From assembly GCA_023429135.1 (NCBI GenBank), contig JAEYWD010000094.1:180040-244039 (forward strand): a stretch of DNA of 64,000 nt, in the 5' to 3' direction. Within the stretch, counting starts at the first letter, position 1; each line of letters begins with the position of its first letter. Below the pieces are notes generated by a model that made no database searches, was not told the DNA's origin, and worked only from the letters and a program-made list of their open reading frames with translations. Positions 61,115-64,000 of the stretch are shown piece after piece. The position numbers and the translations under genes are program-made. This DNA comes from Bacteroidota bacterium. GTDB lineage: Bacteria; Bacteroidota; Bacteroidia; Bacteroidales; JAAUTT01.

Positions 61115-62869
61115 ATGAACCGCTTTATCCTACTTGCATTTTTTTTGCTTAGCATTACGTCTGTTGCCAAATCGCAAACTCAATTAACGCACCAGAAAAA
61201 GATTTTTGTAAGCCCAACCGGCAAAATCTATTTTAACAAAGCCTTACCAGTTTATTTCAGAGTATCAACATCACCTGATGATAATGCTCCGTCGTACTTA
61301 CTTAAAAGCGAATCGTCCGCAAAATACAGTAATCCGATGTATTTCGATTCGGAAGGGAAAAACACCTTACGATCACCGTCGGCTGTAGATACAGTTACCA
61401 AAAAAGTAATTGAGCCAAAGCAGGATGTTCTTTTTGATGTTTATGCCGATGGGGTAGCACCTTTAACTTCCATGAAAATAAGCAGTGACAAAAAATTTAT
61501 TTCAGGAAAAACTATTTTTTACGGCAAAAACACTAAGGCAGAATTAACTTCCGCGGATGATGTTTCGGGTGTGGAAACATTACTCGTTTCGGTGAATAAT
61601 GGAGCTTATCAGAATAACACTGCAGCTCTGACGCTCGATGAAGAGAAAGATTACGATTTAAAGTATTACTCGGTCGACAATGTAGGAAATGTTGAGACAC
61701 CAGGCCAGGTAAAGTTCAGTGTGGATGTAACAGCTCCAAAAACTACCCTAGCAATTATAGGCGAAAACAAGGGAAAAGTTCTCTCGTCGAAAGCCTCTAT
61801 ACAGTTGACAGCTAAAGATACACTCTCCGGCCTCAGCCGCATTGTATATGCCATAAACGATGGCGCCGAAAAGGTTTACTCAGCTCCTATCCCGCTTTCT
61901 GTTTTCAAGGATGGAAACACAAAAATATCATACTATGCAATCGACAATGTTGGAAATAAAGAAGATGTAAAAGTAGTTTCCACCTCGACCGAAAAGCAGG
62001 AGAACAATGAATCGACTTACAGTTTTTACATCGACAAGGAAGCACCTGTTGTAAGCTTCGAAATTGTTGGTGATCAGTTTAAAGGTAAAAGTTTGTTTAT
62101 TTCGGAAAGAAGCAAATTCCAGATAAACGCTACAGATGAAAAATCGGGTGTTGAAAAAGTAACCTATGCCCAAAATAAGCAAACTCCTTCGGAATTGTAC
62201 TCGGAAGCATTTTTGGTAACTGGCAGCGGACCACAAAATATCAGTTTTGCAGCGTCGGATTATGTTGGAAATATTGCCCTTGCCCAGGTGCAACAGGTTT
62301 TTGTCGATAAAACCAATCCTAAATCGAGCCTTAATTTTGCTGGTAAACAATTCTTTAACCGCGATACACTTTTCATCACAAAAGATACAAAGCTTGCCAT
62401 TAACTCTCAGGACAATGCCGCTGGTGTTCAAAAAATAACTTATTCCCTGGATGGTAAAACTGCAGTAACCTATTCTCAACCGTTAACCATCGAAAATGAA
62501 GGATTTCATACCATTGAATTCCAGTCAACCGATAATGTAAACAACCCGGAAAGCAGCAATAGCAAATCGTTCTATGTGGACAATACAGCTCCATCCATTC
62601 ACTATAACTTCAGTGTAAAAGCCATTGGCACAAAAACTATAAGGGATCAGACGTACACCATCTACCCATCGAACGCTATGCTATACATTGCAGCTACCGA
62701 CAATGCTTCCGGTGGTGAACATATCGAATACAAAGTGAACGGCAAACAAACTCAAACCATCATTCCAGTGAAAGGATTTGTCCCTGGAAACTATGAGATT
62801 GAGATTACTGCCTTTGATGTTCTTAAGAACAAATCGACACAGGTGATCAGATTTTCTATCGAAAATTAA
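61115..62869 (+). CDS. Secreted multi-repeat protein with OmpL47-like beta domains
   Basis: 584 residues from ATG 61115 (signal about 1-21, ending AKSQ). About four to five beta-sandwich modules of ~90 residues repeat from about residue 125 to the end. Each has an S-G-V/L-K-I-Y-S-V/L-D/N-G start and a YS(V/I/T)DNVGN closing word (YYSVDNVGNVETP, YYAIDNVGNKED, STDNVNNPE), as in OmpL47-like Ig folds. The role is presumably extracellular or cell-surface binding. It is followed after 12 bp by a YfiR-like gene, forming a two-gene unit. Confidence 0.8.
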   Translation: MNRFILLAFFLLSITSVAKSQTQLTHQKKIFVSPTGKIYFNKALPVYFRVSTSPDDNAPSYLLKSESSAKYSNPMYFDSEGKNTLRSPSAVDTVTKKVIEPKQDVLFDVYADGVAPLTSMKISSDKKFISGKTIFYGKNTKAELTSADDVSGVETLLVSVNNGAYQNNTAALTLDEEKDYDLKYYSVDNVGNVETPGQVKFSVDVTAPKTTLAIIGENKGKVLSSKASIQLTAKDTLSGLSRIVYAINDGAEKVYSAPIPLSVFKDGNTKISYYAIDNVGNKEDVKVVSTSTEKQENNESTYSFYIDKEAPVVSFEIVGDQFKGKSLFISERSKFQINATDEKSGVEKVTYAQNKQTPSELYSEAFLVTGSGPQNISFAASDYVGNIALAQVQQVFVDKTNPKSSLNFAGKQFFNRDTLFITKDTKLAINSQDNAAGVQKITYSLDGKTAVTYSQPLTIENEGFHTIEFQSTDNVNNPESSNSKSFYVDNTAPSIHYNFSVKAIGTKTIRDQTYTIYPSNAMLYIAATDNASGGEHIEYKVNGKQTQTIIPVKGFVPGNYEIEITAFDVLKNKSTQVIRFSIEN

Positions 62870-62881
62870 AATACCGGACAG

Positions 62882-63403
62882 ATGAAATTTTTAAATATAC
62901 GCAAGATCCTGGTAATGACTGCCTTTTTAGCCATCTGGACTCAGGCTTTAAAGGCTCAGGAAGAAAATGTGATTGCCATTGCCGTTTACAATTTTACACG
63001 ATACATTGACTGGCCGGCTGATCAGGTAAATAAGGATTTTCTTATAGACATAATTGGCCATAAATCGGTTTACGACAAACTTAAAGAGGTAACCGTAGGG
63101 CGAAAAGTTGGTAACCGTAACATTGTTGTACGCTACCTTGAAACACCCGATAAGATAACATCAAGCGAAATTCTGTTTGTAGGATTCTGGCAAAGTAAGG
63201 ATATGCCAAAAATACTCGATAAGGTAAAGAATGCTAATACCTTACTTATCACAGAAAAGGACGGTCAAATTGAAAGTGGCTCGGGTATCAATTTCGTTAT
63301 ACGGAACAGTACAATAAAATTTGAGGTGAAGAAGAGTAACATTCTGAAGTATGGACTTGTGTTAAGCGAAACGCTTGAGCAGATGGCTTTCAAGGCGTAC
63401 TGA
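62882..63403 (+). CDS. YfiR-like periplasmic protein
   Basis: A 173-residue exported protein (signal about 1-25, ending LKAQ) matching the YfiR/DUF4154 pattern: AVYNFTRYIDWPAD near the N-terminus, then a VGNRNIVVRYL strand, SEILFVGF, TLLITEKDGQIESGSGINFVI and FEVKKSNILKYGLVLSETL at the C-terminus. In Pseudomonas YfiR represses the diguanylate cyclase YfiN from the periplasm. In this window there is no cyclase or histidine kinase beside it, so its partner is unknown. It starts 12 bp after the OmpL47-like gene. Confidence 0.8.
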   Translation: MKFLNIRKILVMTAFLAIWTQALKAQEENVIAIAVYNFTRYIDWPADQVNKDFLIDIIGHKSVYDKLKEVTVGRKVGNRNIVVRYLETPDKITSSEILFVGFWQSKDMPKILDKVKNANTLLITEKDGQIESGSGINFVIRNSTIKFEVKKSNILKYGLVLSETLEQMAFKAY

Positions 63404-63428
63404 TCAGTTTGCCCGGATATCAGAATAA

Positions 63429-63680
63429 TTATTCTGTTGTCGAGTTTTTTTCAAATTCTTCTACCACTTTCATTGCTTCTAATGCATCCTTTTCAGCAAC
63501 AATAACTTTTACAGCTCCGGCTCCGCCCGGGGCTGTCCACCATGGATTCAAAGTGCCGAGAATAGCATCTTTTATAAAAGCTTCAATTCCCGCATCGTCA
63601 AGCAGAGATTTAACTATACCTGCCTGCCAGGCGGTGCCATCGTATACCTCAACCAATTTTGTTATATCGTCAGTTTCCAT
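63429..63680 (-). CDS. DUF2007 family small protein
   Basis: An 83-residue protein with the DUF2007 pattern: LVEVYDGTAWQAGIVKSLLDDAGIEAFIKD, then a Gly/Ala/Pro loop (WTAPGGAGAVKVIV) and an EALEAMKVVEEF helix. The family is called a putative signal-transducing protein, with no known mechanism. It is convergent with the YfiR-like gene. Confidence 0.85.
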   Translation of the reverse strand: METDDITKLVEVYDGTAWQAGIVKSLLDDAGIEAFIKDAILGTLNPWWTAPGGAGAVKVIVAEKDALEAMKVVEEFEKNSTTE

Positions 63681-63876
63681 CTGTTAAACATTTAAATCTA
63701 TCGAAAGGTAAGAGTAATAGTAAAGAAAACCAAAGACTAAAAGATGAATGTTCAATCCAAATTGTTTAAACTTTCCTTTAATTTTCAAAGATTTTATTCA
63801 ACAAGTGCTTGAAAGTTAACAGTTATTATTTATATTTATCGTGATTACAATTACTTAACTAAGCTAACTAATTATT

Positions 63877-64000
63877 ATGGATCTGATTAAGAAAACTACG
63901 CTTTTTAACGCAAGTTGCGTTGCATTGGTTGTTACCGCGCTGGCTTTTGCTACCCGTGGAAGTTTTGTGAACATTTGGGCAACCGAGTTCAACCTTACCC
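63877..64000 (+). CDS. MFS transporter, 3'-truncated by the window edge
   Basis: Forty-one N-terminal residues from ATG 63877. They read as a short basic start, a hydrophobic helix (ASCVALVVTALAFATRGSF) and the start of a loop (NIWATEFNLT). This is the typical opening of a major facilitator family transporter, in which AFATR-SF is a common first-helix end in Bacteroidota. The rest lies beyond the window, so the substrate is unknown. Confidence 0.6.
   Translation, partial: MDLIKKTTLFNASCVALVVTALAFATRGSFVNIWATEFNLT

Noticed and set aside
1..64000. tRNA, rRNA, CRISPR array or known riboswitch
   Set aside because: Reading intergenic regions on both strands gave no TTCGA-loop tRNA pattern, no regularly spaced direct repeats and no riboswitch core that I recognise; a covariance search would be needed to exclude small RNAs.

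Overview
The window comes from a member of the Bacteroidota, most likely the Bacteroidales/Marinilabiliales side of the phylum. The evidence is gldH beside ricT, an argF' type transcarbamylase, an ECF sigma/FecR/SusC/SusD/SusE locus with GH76, DUF4476 and SusC-STN proteins, and several promoters close to the Bacteroidota pattern (TTTG, about 19 bp, TAnnTTTG). I found no rRNA, tRNA, CRISPR array or insertion sequence. Short palindromic repeats typical of the phylum fill many intergenic gaps.

Layout. 1-4060: the 3' part of gltX, then ricT-gldH, trmB and a cysteine-less MGMT-like protein. 4204-9361 (minus strand): a large TlpA-type thioredoxin protein, a DUF416 protein and a HEAT-like lipoprotein. 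9650-18304: an arginine/proline cluster (argG-proB-proA-argF'-argE-argH) interrupted by an AbrB/PIN toxin-antitoxin pair, followed by a secreted unknown and carB (19162-22380). argB, argC and argD are absent from the cluster. Upstream of argG lies a short ORF rich in Arg codons followed by a terminator hairpin, which looks like an attenuator.

22559-31961: an ABC exporter pair, a CvrA-type K+/H+ antiporter, a DsrE protein, a secreted transglutaminase-like protein, amtB and an alpha/beta hydrolase. 32108-41590: a polysaccharide utilisation locus with an ECF sigma factor, a FecR anti-sigma factor, a SusC with an STN domain, SusD, SusE and a GH76 alpha-mannanase; a GH36 alpha-galactosidase lies a little further on. 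42032-44520: a KefFC-like pair.

47007-52992: a small unknown ORF, a NUDIX hydrolase, a HigBA toxin-antitoxin pair with an operator over its promoter, pstSCAB without phoU, and a divergent Rrf2 regulator. 53017-64000: a dinucleotide-binding oxidoreductase, a VIT/VWA/TonB-C protein, L-serine dehydratase, a lamin-tail lipoprotein, a DUF4476 protein, an OmpL47-like/YfiR-like pair, a DUF2007 protein and the start of an MFS transporter.

The observations most worth following are the putative arginine attenuator, the reduced arg/pro cluster with an Ala at the specificity position of ArgF', the two-hairpin repeat family with a nested insertion, and the OmpL47-like/YfiR-like pair downstream of tandem palindromes.
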